DNA of 64,000 nt from Anaerovorax odorimutans DSM 5092 (GCF_000426305.1 NZ_AUFC01000001.1:1-64000); one strand, 5' to 3'; positions 51,568-61,928 are shown, counted from the stretch's first letter. Made by a program: numbers and translations. The notes: generated by a model not told the origin, from the letters alone.

Positions 51568-53985
51568 ATGTTTAGAAGACCAATTGTTATAGTTTTTATA
51601 TCTTTTGTTTGTGGCATTGCATTACAATATTTTATTTATGTTAAAATATTTCTGTTAATTCCCATTTTTCTTATGGGGATATTTTTCAAACTTTATTTAA
51701 AGAAAATAGATTCTATTTATGCATTGGCAGGTATTTTTCTTATTGTATTTGCAGTTAGCTCATTATATTTTCAAACTATAGACAGTAAAAAAAGTATGTT
51801 TGAAGATAATGAGGGGCAAAGTACATATATTTACGGGAGAGTATTATCTATTAACATAAAAGATGATAATTTTTGTAAAATTACTGTAAAAACTACTCAG
51901 GGAGAAAAAGTTCTTATTAATGTAAGTGGAGTATTAAAAGAATTAGCTGTTAAAATTCCACAAGATATTACAGGAAGAAATATTAGGGCTAAAGGGGTTA
52001 TTGAGTTACCGTCTTCTAAAAGAAATCCGGGAGGTTTTGATAACAGCCTTTATTTAAAGACAAAGGGAATTAAGATTATCATTAAAAGCAATGTGAATTG
52101 TGTTAGAATAATAAACGGAGATTTAGGTAAATATTCCAAAGTAAATCTTATCATGAATAAATTAGCGCTTCTTAAATATGGCTATTTATCTAAATTAGAA
52201 AGTATACTTGATATAAAAGCATATTCTTTACTGTCGGGCATGCTGTTCGGGGATAAAACCCTACTTGATGATGATATTTATGAAGCTTTTCAGCGTAATG
52301 GTGTTGCTCATATTTTAAGTGTTTCAGGAATTCACGTTGCTATAGTTTATTTATATATTAATAAATTAATGGGAAATAGAAGGAATTGGCTTTTTAGTTG
52401 TATTTCTATTTTATTATTAATATTTTATGCGGCTTTAGCTGAATTTTCAGCTTCTGTTGTAAGAGCTGTATGTATGATTACGGTACATATTTTATCTAAG
52501 CTTATTTACAGAAGGTATGATCTTTTAACAGGCGTTTGCAGTTGTGCATTGGTTATGCTTTTAATAAATCCTTATTATTTATTTAGTATAGGATTTCAAT
52601 TATCATATTTGGCGGTGTTATGTTTATCTGTTATATTACCGTGGATTAACAGGAGAATAGAATTTTTAAGTGAGGGAAGATGTCCTGAATTTATTATAAA
52701 ATTATTGCTTTATTTATCACCTCTTTTAACGATTCAATTGGGATTGATACCTTATACCGCTTATTATTTTAATTATTTTTCTATTGCGGCATTTTTCTTA
52801 AATATTCCTATTATTGCTATTTCAAGTATTATTATACCAATAGGAATTTGCTTGATTCTTATTTATATTTTTTCTTTATTTCCTTTTCTAGAGATTTTTG
52901 TTTCGCATATTTTTGGAATTGGTGCAGTTTGTTTAGAGTTAATGTTAAATATAATGGCTTGGTTAAACGATTTATTTTACAAATCTCAAATGAGTTATGT
53001 CAATGTTGTAAGCCCTTCAGTTTGTTTTCTTTTACTCTATTATATTTTCATCTTTTTTAGTTTGTCAGAGTGGTTTCGTATTATGTACCAAAGAAAAAAG
53101 TGGAGAAAAATAATTTTTATTACAATTTTTTTTGTAACAATATCTTTTATTTTGCCAATTGTTTTTTTGGAGGATTATAGTAAAGTCAGTATCACTTTTC
53201 TTGATGTAGGGCAGGGAGATTGTCTTATTTTAAAAACACCCAAAGGTAAAAATCTTTTATTTGATGGGGGAGGAAATATAAATTATGATATAGGAAAGAA
53301 GGTTTTATTACCCTACCTTTTAAAAAATGGCATAGATGAAATAGATCTTGCATTAGTTAGTCATATTCATGATGACCATTTTTTAGGCATGGCATCGTTA
53401 GCAAAGGAAATGAATATAAAAAAATTAGGAATATATGCTGCTAATAAGTATAGGCAAGATTATATTATCAAAAATACTGGATTAAGTGAAAAAAATTTGT
53501 TATACTTGACAAAAGGGCAAAGAATATTTGTAGAAAATGATATATGGATTGAAGTTTTATATCCATGTTTAAGAATAGAAAATGAATATAAAGAACTTAT
53601 TAAAGAAGATGCAGATGAGAATATGAACAGCTTACTTTTAAAAATACATTATTTAGACTTGGAAATCTTAATGACAGGAGATATGGGTTTTAATGAGGAA
53701 AAAGAAGTTTTAAAAATATATGAATCTGCAGAAGAAAATATATTAAACTCAGATATTCTAAAGGTTGGTCATCATGGAAGTAAATATTCCACAAGTGATG
53801 AGTTTTTAAATGTAATATCTCCAAAACTGGCTGTTATTCAAGTGGGTAAAAATAAATTTGGGCATCCAAGCAAAGCAGTAATTGAAAAATGCAAAAAGTC
53901 AGGTATAATAGTATATAGAAATGATTTAAATGGAGCAATAATGTTTTGGAAAGGAAATCAATGGCATATAAAAACGATGCTATGA
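51568..53985 (+). CDS. comEC: ComEC/Rec2 family DNA uptake channel protein
   Basis: An 805-residue polytopic membrane protein. After an N-terminal membrane region (1-70) and an OB-like segment, the Competence domain (about 220-520) begins near LLSGMLFGDK and SVSGIHVAIVY. The C-terminal metallo-beta-lactamase domain (about 540-800) has LDVGQGDCLIL and SHIHDDHFLGM. It transports single-stranded DNA into the cell in competent bacteria; comEA is not next to it. It overlaps the start of holA by 25 bp. Confidence 0.93.
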   Translation: MFRRPIVIVFISFVCGIALQYFIYVKIFLLIPIFLMGIFFKLYLKKIDSIYALAGIFLIVFAVSSLYFQTIDSKKSMFEDNEGQSTYIYGRVLSINIKDDNFCKITVKTTQGEKVLINVSGVLKELAVKIPQDITGRNIRAKGVIELPSSKRNPGGFDNSLYLKTKGIKIIIKSNVNCVRIINGDLGKYSKVNLIMNKLALLKYGYLSKLESILDIKAYSLLSGMLFGDKTLLDDDIYEAFQRNGVAHILSVSGIHVAIVYLYINKLMGNRRNWLFSCISILLLIFYAALAEFSASVVRAVCMITVHILSKLIYRRYDLLTGVCSCALVMLLINPYYLFSIGFQLSYLAVLCLSVILPWINRRIEFLSEGRCPEFIIKLLLYLSPLLTIQLGLIPYTAYYFNYFSIAAFFLNIPIIAISSIIIPIGICLILIYIFSLFPFLEIFVSHIFGIGAVCLELMLNIMAWLNDLFYKSQMSYVNVVSPSVCFLLLYYIFIFFSLSEWFRIMYQRKKWRKIIFITIFFVTISFILPIVFLEDYSKVSITFLDVGQGDCLILKTPKGKNLLFDGGGNINYDIGKKVLLPYLLKNGIDEIDLALVSHIHDDHFLGMASLAKEMNIKKLGIYAANKYRQDYIIKNTGLSEKNLLYLTKGQRIFVENDIWIEVLYPCLRIENEYKELIKEDADENMNSLLLKIHYLDLEILMTGDMGFNEEKEVLKIYESAEENILNSDILKVGHHGSKYSTSDEFLNVISPKLAVIQVGKNKFGHPSKAVIEKCKKSGIIVYRNDLNGAIMFWKGNQWHIKTML

Positions 53986-55022
53986 AAGAGCATGCATATA
54001 AAATAATAAATAAAGAATTAAAAGAAGGCGGTATTAAAAATTTACTGTTTTTTTATGGAAGAGAACTTTATCTTATTAATTGGGCTGTTGAAAGTATTTT
54101 AAAACAAGTTGTCGATTTATCATATAAGGATTTGGATTTTTGTAAATTAGATGGTAAAATTGTAACTATAGGAGACATTAAAAATAATTGCGAAACTATT
54201 TCTTTAATGTCTAAAAAAAGAGTGGTTCTTTTAAACGAATTTTTGTTGCTTGAGGACGGAAAATCTAAATATTTTAATGAAAAAGATGAAAAAGAATTAT
54301 GTGAGTATCTTAAACATTTACCTGAAAGCTGCATCTTAATTATTGTTGGCAGCGACAAGGCACCGGATAAAAGAAAAAAACTTTATAAGTCTATTTCGGA
54401 AAATGGCAATGTTTATGACTTTTGTCAATTAGAAGAAAAACAATTGAAATTATTTATTGAAAAAAAATTTAAACAAGCAGGAAAAATTGCTAAACCAAGT
54501 ATTATAAAAGAATTTATTATTTTATCAGGTTATTATGATAAAGATTCTGACTATACTTTATATAATTTGGACAATGATATTAAAAAAATTATTGCTCATA
54601 GTGAAGAGCCGGAAATTTTTTTAACAGATATAAATGAGATTATTTCTGGTAATATTAATACAAATGTCTTTGCATTGATAGATGCTTTAAGTAAGAATCG
54701 AAAGGATGAGGCATTTTATCTTCTTCATAATCAATTGAGTTTTGGTGCAAGTCATTATAGATTATTAGCTTTAATATGTACACAATTTGAACTCATTTTA
54801 GCGGTTAAAGAGATGAAGGGAAATGGAATGAGTTTAGATAAAATTAAAGGGACATTAGGTATTCATGAATTTAGAATAAAAAAAGCAGCAATGTTTGCAG
54901 AACGGTATAGTATAAAACATTTGAAACAAATTTTACAGAAAGTTTATGATGTAGATAAGAATATAAAGACAGGTCTTTTAGGATCTTCTTTAGCACTTGA
55001 AATGTTTATTGCAGAAATTTAG
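53961..55022 (+). CDS. holA: DNA polymerase III, delta subunit
   Basis: A 353-residue clamp-loader subunit. The N-terminal AAA-like domain with LLFFYGRELYLINWAVESI and the segment VVLLNEFLLLEDG are recognisable, and the C-terminal collar helices include LLALICTQFELIL. The ATG at 53961 has GGAAAGGA upstream; a TTG at 53946 is possible but lacks a site. In Clostridia comEC and holA are commonly adjacent. rpsT (S20), which often follows, is not here. Confidence 0.92.
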   Translation: MAYKNDAMKEHAYKIINKELKEGGIKNLLFFYGRELYLINWAVESILKQVVDLSYKDLDFCKLDGKIVTIGDIKNNCETISLMSKKRVVLLNEFLLLEDGKSKYFNEKDEKELCEYLKHLPESCILIIVGSDKAPDKRKKLYKSISENGNVYDFCQLEEKQLKLFIEKKFKQAGKIAKPSIIKEFIILSGYYDKDSDYTLYNLDNDIKKIIAHSEEPEIFLTDINEIISGNINTNVFALIDALSKNRKDEAFYLLHNQLSFGASHYRLLALICTQFELILAVKEMKGNGMSLDKIKGTLGIHEFRIKKAAMFAERYSIKHLKQILQKVYDVDKNIKTGLLGSSLALEMFIAEI

Positions 55023-55038
55023 AACATGTGGAGGCTCC

Positions 55039-55713
55039 ATGACAAAACAATTAAAAGCAGAACTCATATTAGTATTAGTAACTTTATTTTGGGGAGTTTC
55101 ATATTTATTAATTAATTTTAGTACAAAAGATATTGAATTTATAGAATTCGATTATTATATATTTATTTCTCTTTTTGTAGCTTTTCTATTTGCATTTCTA
55201 AAGTTTAAAACAATGAATAGGCTTATTTTTAAATATATTTCTATTATTGCTTTTTCACTTATTACCGTTTATTTAAGTACTACTTTCAAAAATAATTTTA
55301 TAAGTTTTTTAGATATAAAATTTTTTTATAGTTTAATATTAATAATTATTATTGTATTAGTCTTTTTTTATAATAAAGAAAAAATAAGTAAAAATTGTAT
55401 TCTGATTATGGCTTTAAGCATAACAGAAAATGTAATACTTATTTTATATAAACAGTTTATACCAGTTATAAATGATATTCTTTGTTTTTTATCTGCATTA
55501 TATAATGATATAAACTTATTGTTTAAAGAAGCATCCATAATAAATAGATTATTAGAATGTTGTTTTGTATTAGGTAATTTTTTTACAGGTTTGGCTTTTA
55601 TTTTTCAAATCTTACTAATGCAGACTTTTAATGCATTTAATAAGAAATTGTATTTATACTGGGATCTGTTTTTTCGCAATTGTAATGTGTATATTAATAG
55701 AGGAGGTGCTTAA
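55039..55713 (+). CDS. Membrane protein with an EamA-like N-terminus
   Basis: A 224-residue protein with about six predicted transmembrane helices. The first 25 residues (KAELILVLVTLFWGVSYLLI) match the opening helix of EamA/DMT transporters. The rest does not show the second EamA repeat and is rich in Ile, Phe and Lys, so it is a diverged or partly decayed member; the length is about two thirds of a normal transporter. GGAGG precedes the ATG, 16 bp after holA. Function unknown. Confidence 0.6.
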   Translation: MTKQLKAELILVLVTLFWGVSYLLINFSTKDIEFIEFDYYIFISLFVAFLFAFLKFKTMNRLIFKYISIIAFSLITVYLSTTFKNNFISFLDIKFFYSLILIIIIVLVFFYNKEKISKNCILIMALSITENVILILYKQFIPVINDILCFLSALYNDINLLFKEASIINRLLECCFVLGNFFTGLAFIFQILLMQTFNAFNKKLYLYWDLFFRNCNVYINRGGA

Positions 55714-56136
55714 ACTTAGGGGTTATATTTTGTACAATATTACTAATGGATAAGCAAGTTATTTATTTTTTAAAATGTATTAAATTAATTTTTTACATTC
55801 AATTTAAATAAAAGATGATTAACAGGATAAAATAAAAAATGGTTAGTATATATGTAAATTTGAAATTTTATTCATATTGTATACAATTACCATGTAAATA
55901 GTATTAAAACTTTTAAATTTTATGCTTTATTTTTTCAGTTAAATTATGAATTCAATAAATAATGAAAAACTATAAAAATGTAAAAAAGTAGTGAAAATAA
56001 TTAATTTTCTGAATTTTCCAACAAAATATCTCTTACAACCCCTTGTTTGTATAAGTATTTTTTGATATAGTTAAACTAATATAGATTGAATTATGCAAAT
56101 AGTTAAAATATTTAGTTTGTTTGGGAGGACAAAATT
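55714..56136 (+). promoter_or_regulatory. Intergenic region with promoter of the second NuoEF operon
   Basis: No gene is seen in this very AT-rich 423 bp. TTGTTT (56043-56048), 17 bp and TATAGT (56066-56071) form the likely promoter of the operon at 56137, giving a 60-nt leader. An isolated GAGGAGGTGC sits at 55701-55710 with no open frame after it. No Rex operator was found here, in contrast to the other redox operons. Confidence 0.5.
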
Positions 56137-56658
56137 ATGACATGCCAAAATAGCAATTGTCAGTGTGGATCTAAAGGGACCTCTGACTTTTCTGAATTAA
56201 CTCCAGTGCTTGAAGAATATGCAAAAGTACCTGGAAGTTTAATTACAATTCTACAAAAAGCACAAGATCTCTATGGGTACCTTTCTATGGATGTAATCAA
56301 TTATATTGCAAATGAAACGGGGATAAAAGCTGCTAAAATTTATGGTGTGGCAACTTTCTATACTCAATTTAGAATGAAGCCAATTGGAAAGTATTTAATT
56401 ATGCTTTGTCAAGGGACAGCTTGCCATGTAAACGGTTCCAAGATGATTGAAGAAGCTATCTGCGAAGAACTTAAAATTAAAGATGGTGAGACTACAGAGG
56501 ACGGAATTTTTACATTAAATAATGTAGCATGTTTAGGATGTTGCAGTTTAGCACCTGTAATGATGGTTAAAACTGTAAATGGTGAAGAAACTTATGGAAA
56601 CTTAACAAAAGAAGCCGTAAGAATAATTTTAAAAGAGATAAGAAATAGAGAAAGCTAG
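56137..56658 (+). CDS. NuoE-like [2Fe-2S] subunit (second copy)
   Basis: A 173-residue paralogue of HydC. The N-terminal 20 residues hold a Cys-rich leader (CQNSNCQCG). The thioredoxin-like domain has CQGTACHV and CLGCCS as the [2Fe-2S] ligand pairs. It is followed by NuoF-like and fused GltD-like subunit genes, forming a three-subunit complex that is not a hydrogenase. It lies 11 bp before the next gene. Confidence 0.9.
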   Translation: MTCQNSNCQCGSKGTSDFSELTPVLEEYAKVPGSLITILQKAQDLYGYLSMDVINYIANETGIKAAKIYGVATFYTQFRMKPIGKYLIMLCQGTACHVNGSKMIEEAICEELKIKDGETTEDGIFTLNNVACLGCCSLAPVMMVKTVNGEETYGNLTKEAVRIILKEIRNRES

Positions 56659-56669
56659 GAGGTGAGGAA

Positions 56670-58418
56670 TTGAAAGTAATTGTTGGTCAAGGTAGTTGTG
56701 GTGTTGCTACAGGAGCTAAAAAAACGGCTGATGAGTTTGAACATCAAATAAAAGAAAAGGGATTAAATATATTTGTCGACAAGACTGGGTGTATTGGTAC
56801 TTGTTATTTGGAACCTATTGTAGATGTGTATGATGATGAAGGAAAAATAACAAGATATGTAAGGGTACAGCCTGATATGGTTTCAGAAATAGTTGATAAA
56901 CATTTGATAAATGGCGAAATAGCAACAAATTTAGAAATTTCTGAAGTTGATAAGGAATTTATATCTAAACAGAAGAGAATAGTTTTAAGAAATTGTGGTC
57001 TTATAAATCCTGAAAAAATTGAAGAGTATATTGCAGTAGGTGGTTATGAGGCAACTAGAAAAGTAATTACTTCAATGACTCAGGACGAGGTTATTGAAGA
57101 AATAAAGGTTTCAGGCTTAAGAGGCAGAGGCGGTGCTGGTTTTCCAACATGGTTTAAATGGAATGCAGCAAAACAATCTCCTGGCAAAGAAAAATATATA
57201 GTATGTAACGCTGATGAAGGTGATCCGGGAGCTTTCATGGATAGAAGTGTATTGGAAGGTGATCCCCATACATTAATAGAAGGAATGATTATAGGAGGCT
57301 TTGCAATAGGAGCATCTGAAGGAGTTATTTATGTTCGTGCGGAATATCCTTTAGCTATTCATAGACTTGAATTAGCAATGGAGCAGGCAAGAAAGAATGG
57401 CTTTCTTGGTAAAAATCTTTTTGGAACAGATTTTAGCTTTGATTTAAGAATTAAAGCAGGTGCAGGTGCTTTTGTATGCGGAGAAGAAACGGCACTTATT
57501 GCTTCACTTGAGGGTGAAAGAGGAATGCCAAGATTAAAGCCTCCATTTCCTGCGCAAAAGGGATATTGGCAAAAACCTACAAATATTAATAATGTAGAAA
57601 CCTATGCAAATATTGCATGGATAATCTTAAATGGTGGAAGTGCTTTTGGAGCAATGGGCACAGAAAAAAGTAAAGGGACTAAAGTCTTTGCTCTTGCAGG
57701 AAAAATTAAAAAGGGTGGATTGATTGAAGTTCCAATGGGGCTTTCTCTAAGAGAAATTATTTATGGAATCGGTGAGGGGATTAAAAATGATAAAGAATTT
57801 AAAGCTGTTCAGATGGGAGGTCCGTCAGGAGGATGTATTCCGGTTGAGCTTATTGATACTTTAGTAGATTATGAACATATTACAAAGACAGGTGCTATTG
57901 TTGGATCAGGTGGTATGATTGTCATGGATGAAAGTACTTGTATGGTAGATATGGCAAGATATTTTCTTGACTTTACAAGAAAAGAATCTTGCGGAAAATG
58001 TAATTATTACCGTATCGGAACAAAAAGAATGTTGGAAATCCTTGAAAGAATTACTCAAGGTAAAGGTAAAGACGGAGATATTGAACTTCTTGAAGAACTT
58101 GCTATAAAAATTAAAGAAGGTTCTTTATGCGGTCTTGGTCAAACGGCACCGAATCCGGTTCTTACAACATTAAAATACTTTAGAAATGAATATGAAGACC
58201 ATATATATAATAAAAAGTGTACAGCAAAATCATGTAAAGCATTACTTAAATTTACTATTACGGATAAGTGCGTAGGTTGTACTCTTTGTGCAAAAAAATG
58301 TCCTGTTAATGCAATTAAAGGTGAACTTAAAGGTAAGCATGTAATAGATCAAGATTTATGTATTCAATGCGGAAAATGTGAAGAATCATGTAAGTTCAAT
58401 GCGATTGAAAGGGATTAG
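56670..58418 (+). CDS. NuoF-like NADH/FMN subunit (second copy)
   Basis: A 582-residue NADH-binding flavoprotein starting at TTG with GGAGGTGAGG upstream. Domains: N-terminal thioredoxin-like segment with only three of the expected cysteines (GSCGVATG and GCIGTC), so its [2Fe-2S] site may be absent; NuoF core with GRGGAGFPTWFKW and NADEGDPGAFMDR; GEETAL; ESCGKC; and two C-terminal ferredoxin motifs (CVGCTLCAKKCP and CIQCGKCEESC). The NYYRIGTKR after the Fe-S site differs from HydB (PCREGTRR). It should oxidise or reduce NAD(H). Confidence 0.92.
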   Translation: MKVIVGQGSCGVATGAKKTADEFEHQIKEKGLNIFVDKTGCIGTCYLEPIVDVYDDEGKITRYVRVQPDMVSEIVDKHLINGEIATNLEISEVDKEFISKQKRIVLRNCGLINPEKIEEYIAVGGYEATRKVITSMTQDEVIEEIKVSGLRGRGGAGFPTWFKWNAAKQSPGKEKYIVCNADEGDPGAFMDRSVLEGDPHTLIEGMIIGGFAIGASEGVIYVRAEYPLAIHRLELAMEQARKNGFLGKNLFGTDFSFDLRIKAGAGAFVCGEETALIASLEGERGMPRLKPPFPAQKGYWQKPTNINNVETYANIAWIILNGGSAFGAMGTEKSKGTKVFALAGKIKKGGLIEVPMGLSLREIIYGIGEGIKNDKEFKAVQMGGPSGGCIPVELIDTLVDYEHITKTGAIVGSGGMIVMDESTCMVDMARYFLDFTRKESCGKCNYYRIGTKRMLEILERITQGKGKDGDIELLEELAIKIKEGSLCGLGQTAPNPVLTTLKYFRNEYEDHIYNKKCTAKSCKALLKFTITDKCVGCTLCAKKCPVNAIKGELKGKHVIDQDLCIQCGKCEESCKFNAIERD

Positions 58419-58436
58419 AGAGGAGAGGTGAAATAA

Positions 58437-61400
58437 ATGAAAAAGTTTAGATTAAATATCGATGGAAAAGAAGTTCAGGGCTTACCAGGTCAGACTATTC
58501 TTGAAGTAGCAAAAGAAAACGATATTTTCATTCCTACTCTCTGCTTTGATGAAAGGACTGAGATTTATGGTTCTTGCGGAATTTGTGTTGTAGAGGTTGA
58601 AGGAAATCCAAAGATGGTTAAAGCATGTGCAACGGAAATTGTACCAGATATGATTATTAAAACAAATACAGAAAGAGTAATAGAATCGAGAAAGACAAAT
58701 TTGGAATTACTCTTATCAAACCATGTTGGAGATTGCAGACCTCCATGCGTCTTAGCCTGCCCTGCTCAGACAGATTGCCAAGGATATGTAGGGCTTATTG
58801 CAAACGGACAATTTAAGGAAGCCATTGAATTAATAAAAGAAACAATTCCTTTGCCAGGTGCAATAGGTAGAGTTTGCCCACATCCATGTGAAGACAATTG
58901 CAGAAGAAAGCTGATAGAAGAGCCTATTTCTATTGCATGGCTAAAAAGATTTGCTGCTGATACTGATTTATTTGGAGAAGATCCATTTATGCCTGAAATT
59001 GCGTTGCCATCAGGTAAGGCAGTAGCTGTTATCGGTGGTGGACCATATGGACTTACAATGGCTTATTTCTTGAGAAGAATGGGGCATGATGTTACTGTTT
59101 ATGAAGCAATGCCTAAATTCGGCGGTATGTTAAGATATGGTATTCCTGAATATAGATTACCTAAAGAAATTTTGGATGAAGAAATTCATCTAATTGAAAA
59201 GATGGGTGTAGAATTAATTGCAAATACAAAGATTGGCGTAGATATTACACTTGACACTATAAGAAAAGATTATGATGCAGTATGCATTGGTATTGGAGCT
59301 TGGGTTTCAACAGGAGTTGGATGTAAAGGTGAGGATGCAGATGGAGTTGTAGGAGGAATTGATCTTTTAAGAAAAGTAGTCAGAAATGAAAAAATCCAAT
59401 TAGGTGAAAATGTTGCTATTGTAGGCGGTGGTAATACTGCTATGGATGCATGTAGAACAGCAGTAAGACTTGGTGCAAAAAAGGTTTATAATATTTATAG
59501 ACGTACAAAAGCAGAAATGCCAGCAGATATGGTTGAAATAGAAGAAGCTGAAGAAGAAGGCGTAATTTTCAAAAACTTAACTAATCCAATAGAAGTAATA
59601 AAAGATGAAAATGGGCATGTAAAACAAGTAAAGCTTCAAATTATGGAACTTGGAGAGCCTGATGCATCTGGTAGAAGAGCACCTAAACCAATTGAAGGTA
59701 AAACAGAAACTATTGATATTGATACTATGATTTTAGCCATTGGTCAGGCTGTTGATTCTTATGGTTTAGAAGACTTGGATTTGACGAGGAAAAAGGGTAT
59801 TGTATATGATACACAGACCTTTATGACTAGTATGGAAGGGGTCTTTGCTGGGGGAGATTGTGGAAATGATAAAATATCCATTGCGATTGAATCTATAGCA
59901 GATGCCAAGAGAGGTGCAGTTGTTGTAGACGCATATTTAGCAGGAGAATCTATTAAATATGAAAAACCATATGTAGTAAAAAGAGATGATATAACAGAAA
60001 AAACTTTTGAAGATAGAGAAAGACAATGCAGACCTAAGATGGAGCATTTGAGTCCTGAAGAAAGAAAAGATAATTTTTCTGAGGTTGTTTTCGGATATAA
60101 CATAGATCAAGCAATGGATGATGCAAGCAGATGCTTAGAATGTGGATGTCATGATTATTTTGAATGTAAGCTTATAGATTTTGCAAATCAATATAAAGTA
60201 GAACCAGAGAGATTTGAAGGTGATGTAAATAAAATTGATGATGATGATGATCATCCGTTTATCGTAAGAGATCCTAATAAATGTATTCTTTGCGGACTTT
60301 GTGTTCGTATGTGCGATGAAGTTATGGGTGTTGGTGCATTAGGTCTTGTATCAAGAGGCTTTGATACTGTTATTAAACCAACATTGGAAAGACCTCTTAT
60401 AGAATCTGGTTGTGTTTCTTGCGGTCAATGCGTAAATGTATGTCCTACAGGAGCTATTCAAGAAAGACTTACGATAAATAAATCTGTTCCTCTTCCAACA
60501 GATGAAACAGAAACAACATGTGCTTATTGTTCGGTAGGATGCAGTATGCATATTGAAACATATGGGAATATGTTGATAAAAGCAATACCGAATAAAGAAG
60601 GTCCGGTAAATAATGGACTTTTATGCGGCAAAGGAAAGTTTGGATTTGATTGTTCAGAATTAGAAGGAAAAATTCTTGATCCAATGATTAAGAAAAATGG
60701 GAATTTTGAAGAAACAGATTATCATGAGGCTTTTGTATTAACCGCTAAAAAAATTCAATCAGTAGCTGCTAAATATGGTAGAGATACTGTAGCGGTGGCT
60801 ATTTCAGACAGATATACTAATGAAGAAGCATATGTAATGAAGAAATTAGCTAAAAGTATTGGAGCAAAGACTCTATGCTTTAATAATAGAGAAAGTGGTA
60901 TAGCTAAGGTTCTTGGTTTTGATGCATCACCAAATACTATTGAGGAATTAATTTCTACAGATGTAATTCTTGTTACTGGGTTTGTTACAAACTTTAATCC
61001 TGTTATACAATTAAAGCTAAGAAAAGCCGCTAGAAATGGCGCAAAAGTAATTTTAATTAATCCACAAGGATATGAGCAAAGCTTTGATTTTGCGGAAAAA
61101 GTTATATATACAAATAATGATAATAACTTCCTTAAGCAGATTGCTAAAGTACTTTGTGAAATGAAGTCTATTGATAAAGATGGATTTGAAGCCTTTTCTG
61201 ATACAGTAAAAAATGTAACTGTAAGTAATGAGGCAAAGGAAATTGCAGAGATTTATAGTAAAGCAAAAAAAGCTATGATTGTGTTCCAGCAAAATTTTGT
61301 TACAACTGATACGGCAACTCTTCTTGCTGATATAGCAGTTATTTCCGGTCATATTGGAAGTCCTAGAGATGGTATTCTCCAAATTAAGCCCAAAAATAAC

Positions 61401-61928
61401 AGCCAGGGACTTATAGATCTTGGAATTAGAAAAGGAGCTGAAGCTATGGAGGGTGTTAAAGCACTTATTATATTTGGCGAAGATCCTGAAATTGATTTAT
61501 CCGATTTGGAGTTCCTAATGGTTTCTGATACTCATATAACTGAAACTGCTAAAAAGGCAGATGTCATAATACCGGGGACAGGATTTACAGCAGCAAATGG
61601 AACATATACAAATACAGAAAGAAGATTACAATCTGTAGAAGCTGCTGTATATGAAGAAATTGACTTTAATAATTGGCAGATTGCCTCTGAAATTGCACAT
61701 GTCTTTGAAGTTGAAATGGGCTTTAAAGATACTTCAGATATTATTTATGAAATGACAGATCAACTTCTTAAATATAAATATTCAGAAATAGGAGAGATAT
61801 TTGGTGGAGTCTTTAAGGCAGAAAAAATAACTTTAGTACCTGTTAAAGATGGAAATTTTGTTGATCCTATAAAATGTACTGATAATTTAATGAATATGAT
61901 AAATGAAAGATTACCAAAACCAGTATAA
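58437..61928 (+). CDS. Fused NuoG-/NfnB-/FDH-like flavo-iron-sulfur subunit
   Basis: This 1163-residue protein fuses several redox modules. (1) An N-terminal [2Fe-2S] domain (C36, C47, C50, C64). (2) A GltD/NfnB-like domain with its Fe-S cysteines at 100-155, FAD motif VIGGGPYG near 198 and NAD(P)H motif VGGGNTAMD near 330, with YRRTKAEMPA suggesting NADPH. (3) Two ferredoxin clusters starting at C616. (4) A molybdopterin-oxidoreductase-like domain from C695 (CAYCSVGC). The part of domain 4 that carries the catalytic Cys/Sec in formate dehydrogenases is shortened, so it is probably not an active molybdoenzyme. With the NuoE/NuoF pair, this resembles Nfn/Stn-type transhydrogenases linking NADH, NADPH and ferredoxin. 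Confidence 0.85.
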   Translation: MKKFRLNIDGKEVQGLPGQTILEVAKENDIFIPTLCFDERTEIYGSCGICVVEVEGNPKMVKACATEIVPDMIIKTNTERVIESRKTNLELLLSNHVGDCRPPCVLACPAQTDCQGYVGLIANGQFKEAIELIKETIPLPGAIGRVCPHPCEDNCRRKLIEEPISIAWLKRFAADTDLFGEDPFMPEIALPSGKAVAVIGGGPYGLTMAYFLRRMGHDVTVYEAMPKFGGMLRYGIPEYRLPKEILDEEIHLIEKMGVELIANTKIGVDITLDTIRKDYDAVCIGIGAWVSTGVGCKGEDADGVVGGIDLLRKVVRNEKIQLGENVAIVGGGNTAMDACRTAVRLGAKKVYNIYRRTKAEMPADMVEIEEAEEEGVIFKNLTNPIEVIKDENGHVKQVKLQIMELGEPDASGRRAPKPIEGKTETIDIDTMILAIGQAVDSYGLEDLDLTRKKGIVYDTQTFMTSMEGVFAGGDCGNDKISIAIESIADAKRGAVVVDAYLAGESIKYEKPYVVKRDDITEKTFEDRERQCRPKMEHLSPEERKDNFSEVVFGYNIDQAMDDASRCLECGCHDYFECKLIDFANQYKVEPERFEGDVNKIDDDDDHPFIVRDPNKCILCGLCVRMCDEVMGVGALGLVSRGFDTVIKPTLERPLIESGCVSCGQCVNVCPTGAIQERLTINKSVPLPTDETETTCAYCSVGCSMHIETYGNMLIKAIPNKEGPVNNGLLCGKGKFGFDCSELEGKILDPMIKKNGNFEETDYHEAFVLTAKKIQSVAAKYGRDTVAVAISDRYTNEEAYVMKKLAKSIGAKTLCFNNRESGIAKVLGFDASPNTIEELISTDVILVTGFVTNFNPVIQLKLRKAARNGAKVILINPQGYEQSFDFAEKVIYTNNDNNFLKQIAKVLCEMKSIDKDGFEAFSDTVKNVTVSNEAKEIAEIYSKAKKAMIVFQQNFVTTDTATLLADIAVISGHIGSPRDGILQIKPKNNSQGLIDLGIRKGAEAMEGVKALIIFGEDPEIDLSDLEFLMVSDTHITETAKKADVIIPGTGFTAANGTYTNTERRLQSVEAAVYEEIDFNNWQIASEIAHVFEVEMGFKDTSDIIYEMTDQLLKYKYSEIGEIFGGVFKAEKITLVPVKDGNFVDPIKCTDNLMNMINERLPKPV

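Noticed and set aside
58437-61928. Formate dehydrogenase catalytic subunit
   Set aside because: The region that would hold the catalytic Cys/Sec is shortened, and a GltD-like domain is inserted; a NuoG/NfnB-like electron-transfer role is more likely.
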